A stretch of 35,719 bases of DNA from Myxococcales bacterium (GTDB lineage: Bacteria; Myxococcota; UBA4151): positions 1-35,719 of the forward strand of contig PBND01000009.1 of NCBI GenBank assembly GCA_002722845.1. The letters are read 5' to 3'. The position numbers were made by a program, and so were the translations under genes. The notes beneath the pieces were generated by a model. That model saw only the letters and a program-made list of their open reading frames with translations. It did no database searches and was not told the DNA's origin. Shown here piece by piece: positions 1 through 12,460 of the stretch (position 1 is its first letter; each line of letters starts with the position of its first letter).

Positions 1-1
1 A

Positions 2-1396
2 GGGCAGGTCTTAGCGGATACGGGCAGTTTCGCTTACGAGTTGGATTTGAAAGAGATCGGCTACGATCCAGAAGCCTACTGCTTGGCCGATGCGGTCATG
101 CGGGTTGGCGATCACAAGATCGTCGCCTTTGACAACGTGAGTCTACGGATCCCTGGGCTCACGGAAGCCGCGGCGAAAAAGGGTGTGGGCACCATGGAGG
201 CGCCCCTTGGTCTACCCCCGGCTCGCCCCGAGCTGACCTCTGTTTCCGGCAAGCCCGTCTACTACGGCCCGCAACAAATCGAAGCCTACTGTGTCGGGCG
301 TCCCAGCGAGGGCTTTGGGGGTCGCTACCTTCCCTTTGATGAGCAGCGGCGGATCGCCCGGCTTCCTGGTCAGCCCTTTTGCTTTGTGGATCGGGTCACC
401 GAGTTAAACGATCCCCCCTGGATCTTGAAACCTTCCGGGTGGATCGAATGCGAATACGATCTGCCGGATGCCCCCTGGTACGTGGCCGCGAACCGCCAGC
501 AGGACCTCCCATTTTCGGTCATCTTGGAAGCAGCGCTACAGCCCTGTGGTTGGTTGGCTGCCTATTTAGGCTCGGCGCTTCGCAGTGATCAGGATCTCCA
601 TTTCCGGAATCTGGGCGGTACGGCTCAATTGCTGAGGCCGATCACGGCAGCCAACCAGTGCATCACCACTCGAGTCCGCATGACGAAGGTGAGCGAAGCC
701 AGCGGCATGATCATCCAGGACTTCGATTTGGAGCTCTATGCAGACGGGGAGCTAGCCTATCAAGGCACCACGAACTTCGGCTTCTTCCCCAGCGCCAGCC
801 TCGCGGCCCAGGTGGGGGTTCGAGGGGCTGCAGAGCGAGCTTGGGTCCAGAATGAGGGTGAAGCCTTTCCCCTGGAGTCTCTCGGCCCACCGTCGCCTGA
901 GGCTTACGAGGGCGAAGTCCTCAACGAGGCGGGGCTCTTGTTGCCCTCGACCCCCTATCTGATGCTTGATCAGATCAGTTGCTTTGCCCCTGATGGCGGG
1001 CCCGAGGGGCTCGGTTACATCGCTGGGACTCGTCGTGTGGACCCCTCTGAGTGGTTCTTCAAAGCACACTTCTATCAAGACCCGGTCGTCCCGGGTTCCT
1101 TGGGGCTCGAGAGCTTTTTGCAACTCCTGAAGGTCTTCGCCCAGCGGCGCTGGCCGCAGCACGTCGACAGCCATCGCTTCGGTGCCATTGCCCTAGGCCG
1201 TGACCATGAGTGGATCTATCGGGGGCAGGTGATCCCTGAGAACGAAGAGGTTCTTGTGGAAGCGGTGATCACTGCCGTTGAGGAGGCAACCGATGGGACG
1301 CTGCGGCTCCAGGCCGATGGCTTTCTCCGCTGCGACGGCAAGGTGATTTACGAGATGAAGCACTTCTGCCTCGAACTGGAACCTCTGCTTCACTAA
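2..1396 (+). CDS. PfaC-like PUFA synthase subunit, C-terminal dehydratase domains (5' partial)
   Basis: The reading frame is open from base 2, so the N-terminus lies outside the window and the TTG at 41 is not a convincing start. What remains is two FabA-like hotdog regions in tandem. The first runs from PFCFVDRVTEL (about 373-407) to PFSVILEAALQPCGW (about 510-557). The second begins with TPYLMLDQI (about 952) and contains AHFYQDPVVPGSLGLES (about 1064-1114), whose His (codon 1067-1069) matches the FabA catalytic His. This tandem arrangement is characteristic of the PfaC-type dehydratase region of multidomain polyunsaturated fatty acid synthases, which remove water from 3-hydroxyacyl-ACP intermediates and set cis double bonds. 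The other domains (KS, CLF, AT, ACP, KR) would have to lie upstream. The protein ends soon after the second dehydratase, so no acyltransferase domain follows in this polypeptide. A related PKS-like lipid synthase is the main alternative. Confidence 0.8.
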   Translation, partial: GQVLADTGSFAYELDLKEIGYDPEAYCLADAVMRVGDHKIVAFDNVSLRIPGLTEAAAKKGVGTMEAPLGLPPARPELTSVSGKPVYYGPQQIEAYCVGRPSEGFGGRYLPFDEQRRIARLPGQPFCFVDRVTELNDPPWILKPSGWIECEYDLPDAPWYVAANRQQDLPFSVILEAALQPCGWLAAYLGSALRSDQDLHFRNLGGTAQLLRPITAANQCITTRVRMTKVSEASGMIIQDFDLELYADGELAYQGTTNFGFFPSASLAAQVGVRGAAERAWVQNEGEAFPLESLGPPSPEAYEGEVLNEAGLLLPSTPYLMLDQISCFAPDGGPEGLGYIAGTRRVDPSEWFFKAHFYQDPVVPGSLGLESFLQLLKVFAQRRWPQHVDSHRFGAIALGRDHEWIYRGQVIPENEEVLVEAVITAVEEATDGTLRLQADGFLRCDGKVIYEMKHFCLELEPLLH

Positions 1397-1572
1397 CGGC
1401 ATCCAAAGGATCCGAGTGGGTTCTCGGCCCTCGCCTCGATCTTCTTTTAGGGACTGAGGCGCCAGCCCTGCGTGGGTGATGAAGGGCTGCTTGGCCAGCG
1501 ACTATGACGAATTGCTTGAGTCCTGAGCAGCCATCCGACAAACTACCTTGCCGAACGACTTGGCGAGGACCC

Positions 1573-5875
<4,303 letters not shown>

Positions 5876-6109
5876 CGTGACTTTCTCCAGGGCAAGAACA
5901 AACCAACAGAACATACGGTCTGTAGGTTGTATCGTCCTTGGAGCGGAGCCGGACCACTCGCCACCGACAAACGTCGTAGTCCGCCGCAACCCCCCGATGA
6001 TTTCACCGATAGACGGAATCGGTTCATTGGGGTGCGCGGTTTCAGCGGCGGGGCGAACCCCGCATCGCTCCATCTCGATCTTTCCAGCGGCTTGCCGTAG
6101 GCTCAGCCC
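5876..6109. other. Divergent intergenic region with two inverted repeats
   Basis: This 234-base spacer separates the start of the cysteine-rich lipoprotein (-) from the DksA-like gene (+), so it must carry promoters for both. Two structures are visible. ACAGA-N8-TCTGT at 5906-5923 lies about 30 bases before the lipoprotein start and could be an operator. GCGGGG-CGAA-CCCCGC at 6048-6063 is a perfect 6-bp hairpin with a tetraloop in the likely leader of the DksA-like gene; no T run follows it, so it is not a typical terminator. I cannot identify convincing -35/-10 boxes. Confidence 0.4.
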
Positions 6110-6481
6110 ATGACGGCAGGTGCGGAACCCCATACCCGGCAGTTGCGACAGCGGCTTGAGGCGCTCCGGGATGAGTTGCGCCAGCAGTTGTCCGATGTGG
6201 GGGATATTTCTGGAACCGTCGAGTTGGATCAGGCTCGCATCGGTCGTCTGAGCCGTATGGATGCGCTGCAGCATCAAGCGATGGCGAAAGAGCAAAGGCG
6301 CCGGGCGGAGGAGCGGCTAGAGCGCGTCCTTGCTCGACTTGCCGAAGCCGAGGCAGACGACCCCGATTTCGGTCTGTGTCGAGACTGTCTAGAACCGATT
6401 ATCTGGGCCCGACTCGAAGCGATTCCGGATGCCCTATTCTGCACCGCTTGCCAGCAACTTCGAGGAGAGAGGCTGCTATGA
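6110..6481 (+). CDS. DksA/TraR-family C4 zinc-finger protein
   Basis: The 123-residue protein has a long charged helical N-terminal region (about residues 8-82, probably coiled coil) and a C-terminal four-cysteine zinc finger, C90-x2-C93 and C111-x2-C114, in the context GLCRDCLEPI...LFCTACQ. This is the layout of DksA/TraR proteins, which enter the RNA polymerase secondary channel and alter initiation, often with ppGpp. The canonical acidic coiled-coil tip of DksA is not obvious (QLSDVGDIS), so the regulatory activity may differ. The gene overlaps the downstream PrsW-like gene by ATGA, implying translational coupling. A GC hairpin (6048-6063) sits in the probable leader, and no strong Shine-Dalgarno is visible. 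A generic DksA-type zinc-finger protein of unknown target is the safe reading. Confidence 0.85.
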   Translation: MTAGAEPHTRQLRQRLEALRDELRQQLSDVGDISGTVELDQARIGRLSRMDALQHQAMAKEQRRRAEERLERVLARLAEAEADDPDFGLCRDCLEPIIWARLEAIPDALFCTACQQLRGERLL

Positions 6482-7497
6482 ATGATGTTATCTTGATCGG
6501 CTCGGCCCTACCGAGCTTCTTCCTCGCCCACATGATCTACAAAGCTGATCGATACAAAGAGCCGATCGGGAAGTTCATATTTGCCTTCGTGATCGGCGTG
6601 CTGTCGCCCATCGTGACCCTGTTCTTTTCCGGCATGTTCGCAGGGATCTTTCCCGTAGAATCCAACGCCTGGACTCTTGCGCTGTTGGGCGCTGGCGTGC
6701 CCGAGGAATTGGGTCGCTTCTTGATTTTGTTGCTGCTTTGCAAGGTCTGGAAGGATGTGAATGAGCCTTTTGACTGCGTGGTGTATGCTGCGGCGATTTG
6801 GGCTGGATTCGCCGCGGTCGAAAATGTGCTCTATGCGGTCAATTTTGGGGCCCAGGGTGAGTCGCCTCTCTTCATCATCGCCATGCGTGCTGCCCTCTGT
6901 TCCACCGGGCATACGGCCTGGGGTGTCATCGTGGGTGCCTATGTGGGCATGGCGATGTTTGGTAAAGGCAACAAGATCGCATGGGCTCTCAAGGGCCTCG
7001 GCATCGCGATCATCCTTCATACGGTCTACGATGGTCTGCTCTTTTCTGTGAAAGATGGCGGCGCTGCCATGAACGGGCTGTGGGCCGTTGTTGTCGATGG
7101 GGTCACCCTCGTGATGGCCGTCCTGATCGTACTCCGGATGAGCAGGATTCAGAGCTTCAGCGACGGCGAAGGTCAGAACTTAATGATGCAGGTCCGACTG
7201 ATGCGACGATTCCGTCCCGATCGGGGAGATGGGGTCAATCAACTGGCGAAGGGGCTTGGGGTGCTGGGTGTGATCCAGATTCTCTTGGTGCTCTTTTTCG
7301 CGGCAACGACCTACTTCGCTGCCCTCTTGTTGGCCTCTGGGGTGTATTTGGCCGTGATCGGTGGCGCCATCACTGGGGCTTTGGGTTACAAAACCTGGGG
7401 GGCGCTGTGGCGGCGCATCGAATTGACGGAAGCCGCTGACGCCCCGGTGCTCGCAGCCGAGGCAGGGACTCAACCGGAAGATGAAGCCTCCGCTTAG
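6478..7497 (+). CDS. prsW: PrsW-family intramembrane metalloprotease-like protein
   Basis: This is a polytopic membrane protein of 339 residues. PrsW-type motifs appear in order: E76-E77 in GVPEELGR, E115-N116 in GFAAVENVLY, H145 in STGHTAWG and H181 in ILHTVYDG, all in or beside hydrophobic segments. PrsW in Bacillus starts cleavage of the anti-sigma factor RsiW, and the wider CPBP/PrsW superfamily includes other membrane proteases. The start at 6478 overlaps the stop of the DksA-like gene (ATGA) and has CGAGGAGAGAGG upstream. No sigma/anti-sigma pair is nearby, so the substrate is unknown. The C-terminal part adds further hydrophobic segments (roughly residues 195-215 and 255-305) and an acidic Ala/Glu tail. 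Its stop overlaps the convergent DUF4215 gene by 4 bases. Confidence 0.8.
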   Translation: MNDVILIGSALPSFFLAHMIYKADRYKEPIGKFIFAFVIGVLSPIVTLFFSGMFAGIFPVESNAWTLALLGAGVPEELGRFLILLLLCKVWKDVNEPFDCVVYAAAIWAGFAAVENVLYAVNFGAQGESPLFIIAMRAALCSTGHTAWGVIVGAYVGMAMFGKGNKIAWALKGLGIAIILHTVYDGLLFSVKDGGAAMNGLWAVVVDGVTLVMAVLIVLRMSRIQSFSDGEGQNLMMQVRLMRRFRPDRGDGVNQLAKGLGVLGVIQILLVLFFAATTYFAALLLASGVYLAVIGGAITGALGYKTWGALWRRIELTEAADAPVLAAEAGTQPEDEASA

Positions 7498-9668
7498 TTT
7501 GGCAATTCGATCCCCACGATGGTGGACTGGTTGCCGTTGTTGGTGCCCCAGCAGTAGATCCAGCCGATGCCTTGCTCATTGCACGCAAGGCCAGCGGGAC
7601 CGGCTGCACCCTGGCAGTTGCCGAGATCGTGCTGACTCAACTGGGCCCCTTGAGCGTTGAGTCGATAGAGGCGAATGGCCGGATCGTTTTGGTTGTGTCG
7701 ATAGGCCAAAGCCCAGATGTTCTGGCCGTCGTAACAGAGGTCCGCAATGCCTTCTCCGATTCCCGTATCTACGGTGCTGCGTATGTCATTGGGGCTACCG
7801 GCTGGGGTAAACCGAAGCTGCCGTAGCGATCGCCAGTCGTAGCTTGTGGAGTGGTTGGCCCGGACCAGTTGGTCGCCCACGAAGGTCAATGGGTAGCCCC
7901 CGTAGGCCACCTGTTCGTTGCCGTGGTTGGACTTGGCCCCCCCACGGGTCAGTCGGTGCATGTCCTGACCGCCGCCGTTACCCGTGTAATCGGCGATGAT
8001 GAAGTGGTCCTCGGCACAGGCGACCGAGGTCATATGTTGGAGATTGGCCTGAAGCGATCCGGTTTGTTGGCCGGTGGCCGGGTCGATGAAATAGAGGGGG
8101 TGGTTCCCTTGGATGGCGAGAACCAAGCGCTGTTGAGCACCATCCCAACACATGCCTTGGGGATGAAAGTTCCAGCCAGAATAGGCTGGGACATTCACCG
8201 TGCCGGTGACGCCGGGGCCTTCCGCGTTGCAGTCCCCGTCACAGCCATCATCGGCCGCCAAATTCCCATCGTCGCACTCCTCTTCGCCCTCATGAACAAA
8301 GCCATCACCACACGCGGCCTCGACACAACCGCTTAAACAGGCATCTTCATTTTGATCGTTGCCATCGTCACAGGCTTCGAAGCCTTCTTCTCCCACCTCT
8401 AAGTTTTGGCGCTGGATCCCATCACCACAGCGAGCCTCCTCACAATTGGCGAGGCAGTCGTCGGCATCGTTCTCGTTACCGTCATCGCAGATCTCGAAGT
8501 TCGGATCGCCGACCTCCAGGTCGGCCCGCAAGAAACCATCGCCACAGCGGGCCAGTTCACAGCCGCTCGGGCAGCGGTCGTCATCGTTGGCGTTCCCATC
8601 ATCACAGGCTTCGTAGCCCGGCGCAGCCGGCTCGAGGTCTTGCCGGATAATGCCATCACCACAGCGGGCTTCTTCGCAGCCGTTCGTGCAGTGATCGATA
8701 TTGCTTCGATTGCCATCGTCGCATTGTTCACCTTCTTGGACCACACCATCGCCACAACTGGCTCGGGCTTGGCTTTGGCAACCGTTGCTGCACAGATCAT
8801 CATCCACTCGGTTGCCGTCGTCGCAGTCTTCCACGCCAATGTGTAAAATCGCATCACCGCATTCGGCGACCCGACAGGAACCGGTACATGCGTCGCTATC
8901 GACGAGATTACCATCGTCGCAGGCTTCCTGGTCGTTCCAGAGGATCCCGTCCCCGCAGCGGGCTGCCGCGCAGGTGTTGAGACAGGCATCTTCGTTCACC
9001 GTGTTGCCATCGTCGCAAAACTCTTCGCTTTGGACGATCCCATCGCCACAGGTGCTGGGTTGGCAGTTGGCACAGGTGTCGGTGGGGTCCTCATTGCCGT
9101 CATCGCAGCCCTCACCCGGCCCCAGGATCCCGTCACCGCAGCGATGGAGTTGGCAGTTGCTTAGGCAGTCATCTTGATCCTCGTCGTTACCGTCGTCACA
9201 GGCCTCAAAACCGGCTGCATCAGGTGCAAGATCGCTGCGCACAACCCCATCGCCACAGCGGGCCAGTCGACAATCGCGCCGACAAGCATCGGTGTCGGTT
9301 TCATTGCCGTCGTCACAGGCCTCAAAGCCGAGGTCACCTTCTGCAAGGGCCGCGGCCACGACGCCGTCACCGCAGCGAGCCAGTTCGCAGTTGGTGCGGC
9401 AGAGATCGTTGTCCACGGTATTGCCGTCATCGCAGGCTTCGTAGCCCGGGTCGCCGGGAGCACCGTCAGTACGTTGAATCCCATCGCCACAACGGGCCAG
9501 TTCACAGGCGTTGGTACAGGGGTCTGTGTTGTCTTCATTACCATCATCGCAGAACTCACCGGCTTCGAGTTCCCCATTGCCACAACTGGCTTCGGTCTCT
9601 CGGACCACCACCTGTTCACCGGGACAGGCGAGGATGAAGGCGAGTAGGAAAAGGGGCCATCTGGACAT
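7494..9668 (-). CDS. DUF4215 cysteine-rich repeat lipoprotein with C-terminal beta-propeller-like head
   Basis: The 724-residue protein starts with a lipoprotein signal (MSRWPLFLLAFILAC, Cys15), and AGGAG precedes the ATG by 7 bases. Residues about 29-480 are 13 consecutive Myxococcus cysteine-rich repeats, each CGDG...E.CDDGN...D.C...C, alternating short (about 27 residues) and long forms. After the last repeat comes about 240 residues with propeller-like strands: WNFHPQGMCWDG, LYFIDPATGQQTG, VACAEDHFIIADY, GIADLCYDGQNIWAL and GLACNEQGIGWIYCWG. I read this as an NHL/SMP-30-like beta-propeller head on a rigid disulfide stalk anchored to the outer membrane. Ligand and role are unknown; adhesion or sensing is an inference. 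Its stalk matches that of the 22352-24739 protein in register, while the heads are unrelated. Confidence 0.88.
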   Translation of the reverse strand: MSRWPLFLLAFILACPGEQVVVRETEASCGNGELEAGEFCDDGNEDNTDPCTNACELARCGDGIQRTDGAPGDPGYEACDDGNTVDNDLCRTNCELARCGDGVVAAALAEGDLGFEACDDGNETDTDACRRDCRLARCGDGVVRSDLAPDAAGFEACDDGNDEDQDDCLSNCQLHRCGDGILGPGEGCDDGNEDPTDTCANCQPSTCGDGIVQSEEFCDDGNTVNEDACLNTCAAARCGDGILWNDQEACDDGNLVDSDACTGSCRVAECGDAILHIGVEDCDDGNRVDDDLCSNGCQSQARASCGDGVVQEGEQCDDGNRSNIDHCTNGCEEARCGDGIIRQDLEPAAPGYEACDDGNANDDDRCPSGCELARCGDGFLRADLEVGDPNFEICDDGNENDADDCLANCEEARCGDGIQRQNLEVGEEGFEACDDGNDQNEDACLSGCVEAACGDGFVHEGEEECDDGNLAADDGCDGDCNAEGPGVTGTVNVPAYSGWNFHPQGMCWDGAQQRLVLAIQGNHPLYFIDPATGQQTGSLQANLQHMTSVACAEDHFIIADYTGNGGGQDMHRLTRGGAKSNHGNEQVAYGGYPLTFVGDQLVRANHSTSYDWRSLRQLRFTPAGSPNDIRSTVDTGIGEGIADLCYDGQNIWALAYRHNQNDPAIRLYRLNAQGAQLSQHDLGNCQGAAGPAGLACNEQGIGWIYCWGTNNGNQSTIVGIELPN
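8229..9584 (-). repeat. 13-unit DUF4215 (Myxococcus cysteine-rich) coding repeat array
   Basis: There are thirteen units of about 81-105 bp encoding CGDG...CDDGN...C...C. The most conserved DNA is the CDDGN block, which appears on the + strand as GTTGCCATCGTCACAGGC-like words. Units differ enough that the array is old rather than newly amplified. It is the stalk of the lipoprotein at 7494-9668. Confidence 0.9.
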
Positions 9669-9757
9669 GGTGAACTCCTGCCCTCAGTGTAGATCGAGAG
9701 GACAGTCGCTGTCACGGGCCGGTGAATCTGCTAGAAAGCCAGCGCCAAGGAGTTCCA

Positions 9758-10891
9758 TTGCGCCCCCTTCTCGCCCTTGTGTTGATGTTACTGACTGCTT
9801 GTGGGCCCGGTGAGCCCTACAGCGTGCTCAAAGCCCAAGGCGTGAATCGCTATGTGGGCATGGCACAGATTAAGGAAGAGGTGGTCCAGGGAATCGACCG
9901 GACGGTGACCTTCGAACGGGCCACGGGGCCCGCCTGCTTGCGGGGCGCTGACTATCGGGTCTCGACCCGGGAGACGGGCGCAGATGAGCTCATGATTTTC
10001 CTCGCCGGTGGGGGGGCCTGCTGGAAGGATCGATGCACCGCCATCGAAGAAGCAAACAGTGGCATCTACCCGATGGGCGTCTTGCACAATGGGAGCGAGA
10101 CCAACCCTTTTGCCGCCTGGAACCTCCTCTACCTTCCCTATTGTGATGGGAGTCTGTTTGCGGGGGATGTGGACATCGATGATGATGGCGATGGACGCAC
10201 GGATCGTTACCATCGAGGTTTGCGGAACCTCACCGCAGCCCTCGATGTGGGCAAAGCCACCTTCCCTACACCGACGAAGATTCTTCTCGCCGGCAGCAGC
10301 GGCGGTGGCTTTGGGACGGTGATCGCTGCCATCGCGGTCCGCATCACCTGGCCTGAGGTCCCGCTCGTCATCATGAATGATTCGGGCATCGGCGTGGCAA
10401 AAGAAGACGACAAAGGATTCATCCGGCGCTTGCTTGAAGAATGGAACGCCATGAGCCTGGTGCCCAGCGGCCGAGAGGACCTTTTGGCGAACGGGCATCT
10501 GAGCGAGTTTATCAAATGGCAGCTGGATGAAGACCCGCAACTGCGGGTGGGGGCTTTTAGCTTTGCTGAAGATTCGGTGGTCTCGGAGGTGTTTTTGGAG
10601 ATCGACCCGCAGCAGTTCTGCGAGGTGGCGAGTCGGGAAACCGCTGCCATAAACCGAGCATTTCCAGACCGATATCGCTATTTTATCGCCCCTGGCGATG
10701 CCCACACAGTCCTCTATTCCGAGACAGGGATCGGCGTGACGGGAAGTATTTTTGGCGAGGAGAGCGCCGCCGCGAGGGGCGTGAACCTGGGGGGCTACGA
10801 CAGTACCGTGGTGCAAGGTCAAAGCATCAGCCAATGGATGCGCGCGCTGGTGGCAGGCAGTGATGCTTGGGTGAACAGGCCGGTGCGATGA
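9758..10891 (+). CDS. Pectinacetylesterase/Notum-family hydrolase-like lipoprotein
   Basis: The alpha/beta-hydrolase motifs are those of the pectinacetylesterase (CE13)/Notum family: GGACW near the oxyanion region, PYCDGSLFAGD, the nucleophile elbow GSSGGG with S181, and a late His in APGDAHTVL. The family removes acyl groups from carbohydrate or protein. The start is decided by the ribosome-binding site: AAGGAG followed 5 bases later by TTG at 9758 gives a clean lipoprotein signal MRPLLALVLMLLTAC (Cys15). A GTG at 9722 would add 12 residues and lacks such a site. The product is 377 residues. An acidic DIDDDGDGRTD stretch resembles a calcium-binding loop. The gene overlaps the following YaiI-like gene by ATGA. 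The substrate is unknown; an extracellular polysaccharide ester is plausible. Confidence 0.82.
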   Translation: MRPLLALVLMLLTACGPGEPYSVLKAQGVNRYVGMAQIKEEVVQGIDRTVTFERATGPACLRGADYRVSTRETGADELMIFLAGGGACWKDRCTAIEEANSGIYPMGVLHNGSETNPFAAWNLLYLPYCDGSLFAGDVDIDDDGDGRTDRYHRGLRNLTAALDVGKATFPTPTKILLAGSSGGGFGTVIAAIAVRITWPEVPLVIMNDSGIGVAKEDDKGFIRRLLEEWNAMSLVPSGREDLLANGHLSEFIKWQLDEDPQLRVGAFSFAEDSVVSEVFLEIDPQQFCEVASRETAAINRAFPDRYRYFIAPGDAHTVLYSETGIGVTGSIFGEESAAARGVNLGGYDSTVVQGQSISQWMRALVAGSDAWVNRPVR

Positions 10892-11337
10892 AGATTTGGA
10901 TCGACGGTGATGCGGCACCGAAGCTGATGAAGGACGTGGTCTATCGCTGTTCTGATCGTTTGCGTTTGCCGGTGACGGTGGTGGCCAACAGTTGGCAGCA
11001 GACCCCTCGGGGAGACCGAATCAAAATGATCGTGGTGGGGGACGCCTTTGATGCAGCCGATGATTACATCGCCGAGCAGTGTGCCCCGGGCGACTTGGTT
11101 GTGACCGCGGACATCCCCTTGGCTGCTCGCATCGTGGCCTCAGGGGGCGCGGTGATCACGCCGCGAGGCGAGGAACTCGATTCGGAATCGATCGACGAGC
11201 GTCTTGCCATGCGAAACTTTATGGAAGAGATGCGGAGCGCGGATCTGGTCAGTGGGGGACCACCACCCTACGGTGATCGGGACCGCCAACAGTTTGCCAA
11301 CACCCTTGACCGGGTCGTGACCCGCCTGCGCCGCTAG
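10888..11337 (+). CDS. yaiI: YaiI/YqxD family (DUF188) protein
   Basis: The 149-residue cytoplasmic protein has the full signature of the UPF0178/DUF188 family: IWIDGDAAP at the N-terminus, DLVVTADIPLA in the middle and FANTLDR near the C-terminus. The family has a PIN-like acidic pocket but no settled biochemical role. The start at 10888 overlaps the stop of the esterase-like gene (ATGA). Pairing with an exported esterase is probably operon convenience, not a functional link. Confidence 0.9.
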   Translation: MKIWIDGDAAPKLMKDVVYRCSDRLRLPVTVVANSWQQTPRGDRIKMIVVGDAFDAADDYIAEQCAPGDLVVTADIPLAARIVASGGAVITPRGEELDSESIDERLAMRNFMEEMRSADLVSGGPPPYGDRDRQQFANTLDRVVTRLRR

Positions 11338-11350
11338 CCTGGAGTTTATC

Positions 11351-12451
11351 ATGCGTTCTTTTTCTGTCCTCGTGCTGATCTGTGCGGCGGGATGTTTGCC
11401 CGATGACGCTTCGTCCTCCTCAAGCGGAGGGGTGCGCGGTGCAAGCGGCGGCCAGGATGCCGGGCCGACCTCAGGGGCATCGGATGCGGGTTCGAGCTCC
11501 CGGGTGGATGCTGGCGGGGGCGCTCAGGGGCCGGATGCGGGGGGGACGCAACCCAGCTCACCTCTGGTCGATAGCGACTGTCTTGATGGGCAGTATCGGG
11601 AGACGATGGTGGACCCTGACGCTGAGATCGCCGATCTTGTGGGGAACTTTTCCAGTCCAGATTTTATGATCTACATTGAGGAGGTCCTCAATCGCCGCTA
11701 TCCTCTGGGTTGGCACATCATCGACCGCGGGCTTCGGGAGGGGGCCGCGATTGGTCACTGCATCGATTTCTTTATGCGGGATCGAAGCTCTGCGGAACGA
11801 GTGAACTCCCAGTTGTCCACGGCCGTGCATGAATGCGGTCACTTTTTGAATATGAGTCTCAACGATGACGCCTTCGTCATTCGCCGGGACCTCCAGATCA
11901 CCTGTCAGGATGGGGACAGTACGGATCGCTTTGGGCGCACTTTCGCTCGTAGCCGGATCAATGATGATGACTACAGCCGACTGAGGCCCCCATGCCAAGG
12001 CAATCGCAGTCCGGATTGTGATTCATACGCAGACATTTATCTCGATGGGGACCCTGATAACGACGACTTTGAGGGCGGTGACCAGGGCTTCAACATGCTG
12101 GCGGAGGAGGTGGTTCAATACATCAACAGTCTCGCCACGAGCTACGCCATCTACGATCAAAGCCGTTACAGTACCTCGGCCCGCGATGGGATCCTCACCC
12201 ATCTTTGGTGGATCCAGCGCTACTTAGCCCATGCTCGGGACCGCTACCCAGCAGCGCACCAGTTCATTTTGGGCAACGATTGTTATCGGCGCCTGATCCT
12301 CACCATTTGGGGTCGGGCTTGGCTTTATCTCGAAGCCACTGAGGAGATCAGCCAGTTAACGATCAATGGGGGAGAGATCGAAACCTTGGTCCTAGACCCC
12401 AACCTGCTCGCTGAAATCGAAGCGGTGCGAGAAGCCCATGGCTGTCGCTAG
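11351..12451 (+). CDS. Putative zinc metallopeptidase lipoprotein (HECGH motif)
   Basis: The 366-residue lipoprotein has the signal MRSFSVLVLICAAGC (Cys15), GGAG 6 bases before the ATG, then about 55 residues of Ser/Gly/Asp/Ala-rich linker typical of surface-exposed lipoproteins. The C-terminal domain contains H160-E-C-G-H164 in AVHECGHFLN, an HExxH zinc-protease signature. E252/E253 in NMLAEEVVQY, about 88 residues later, is a candidate third zinc ligand, as in gluzincins. Acidic stretches (LDGDPDNDDFEGGD) could bind calcium. I do not recognise the overall family, so protease activity is an inference from the motif and its placement in a folded domain. Its 3' end lies 9 bases from the convergent MopE-motif lipoprotein. 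Confidence 0.72.
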   Translation: MRSFSVLVLICAAGCLPDDASSSSSGGVRGASGGQDAGPTSGASDAGSSSRVDAGGGAQGPDAGGTQPSSPLVDSDCLDGQYRETMVDPDAEIADLVGNFSSPDFMIYIEEVLNRRYPLGWHIIDRGLREGAAIGHCIDFFMRDRSSAERVNSQLSTAVHECGHFLNMSLNDDAFVIRRDLQITCQDGDSTDRFGRTFARSRINDDDYSRLRPPCQGNRSPDCDSYADIYLDGDPDNDDFEGGDQGFNMLAEEVVQYINSLATSYAIYDQSRYSTSARDGILTHLWWIQRYLAHARDRYPAAHQFILGNDCYRRLILTIWGRAWLYLEATEEISQLTINGGEIETLVLDPNLLAEIEAVREAHGCR

Positions 12452-12460
12452 CCAGCCCAT

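Noticed and set aside
8229-9584. Regular spaced DNA repeats that could suggest a CRISPR array
   Set aside because: Units are coding, of variable length (about 81-105 bp) and diverged, with no identical direct repeats or unique spacers and no cas genes.
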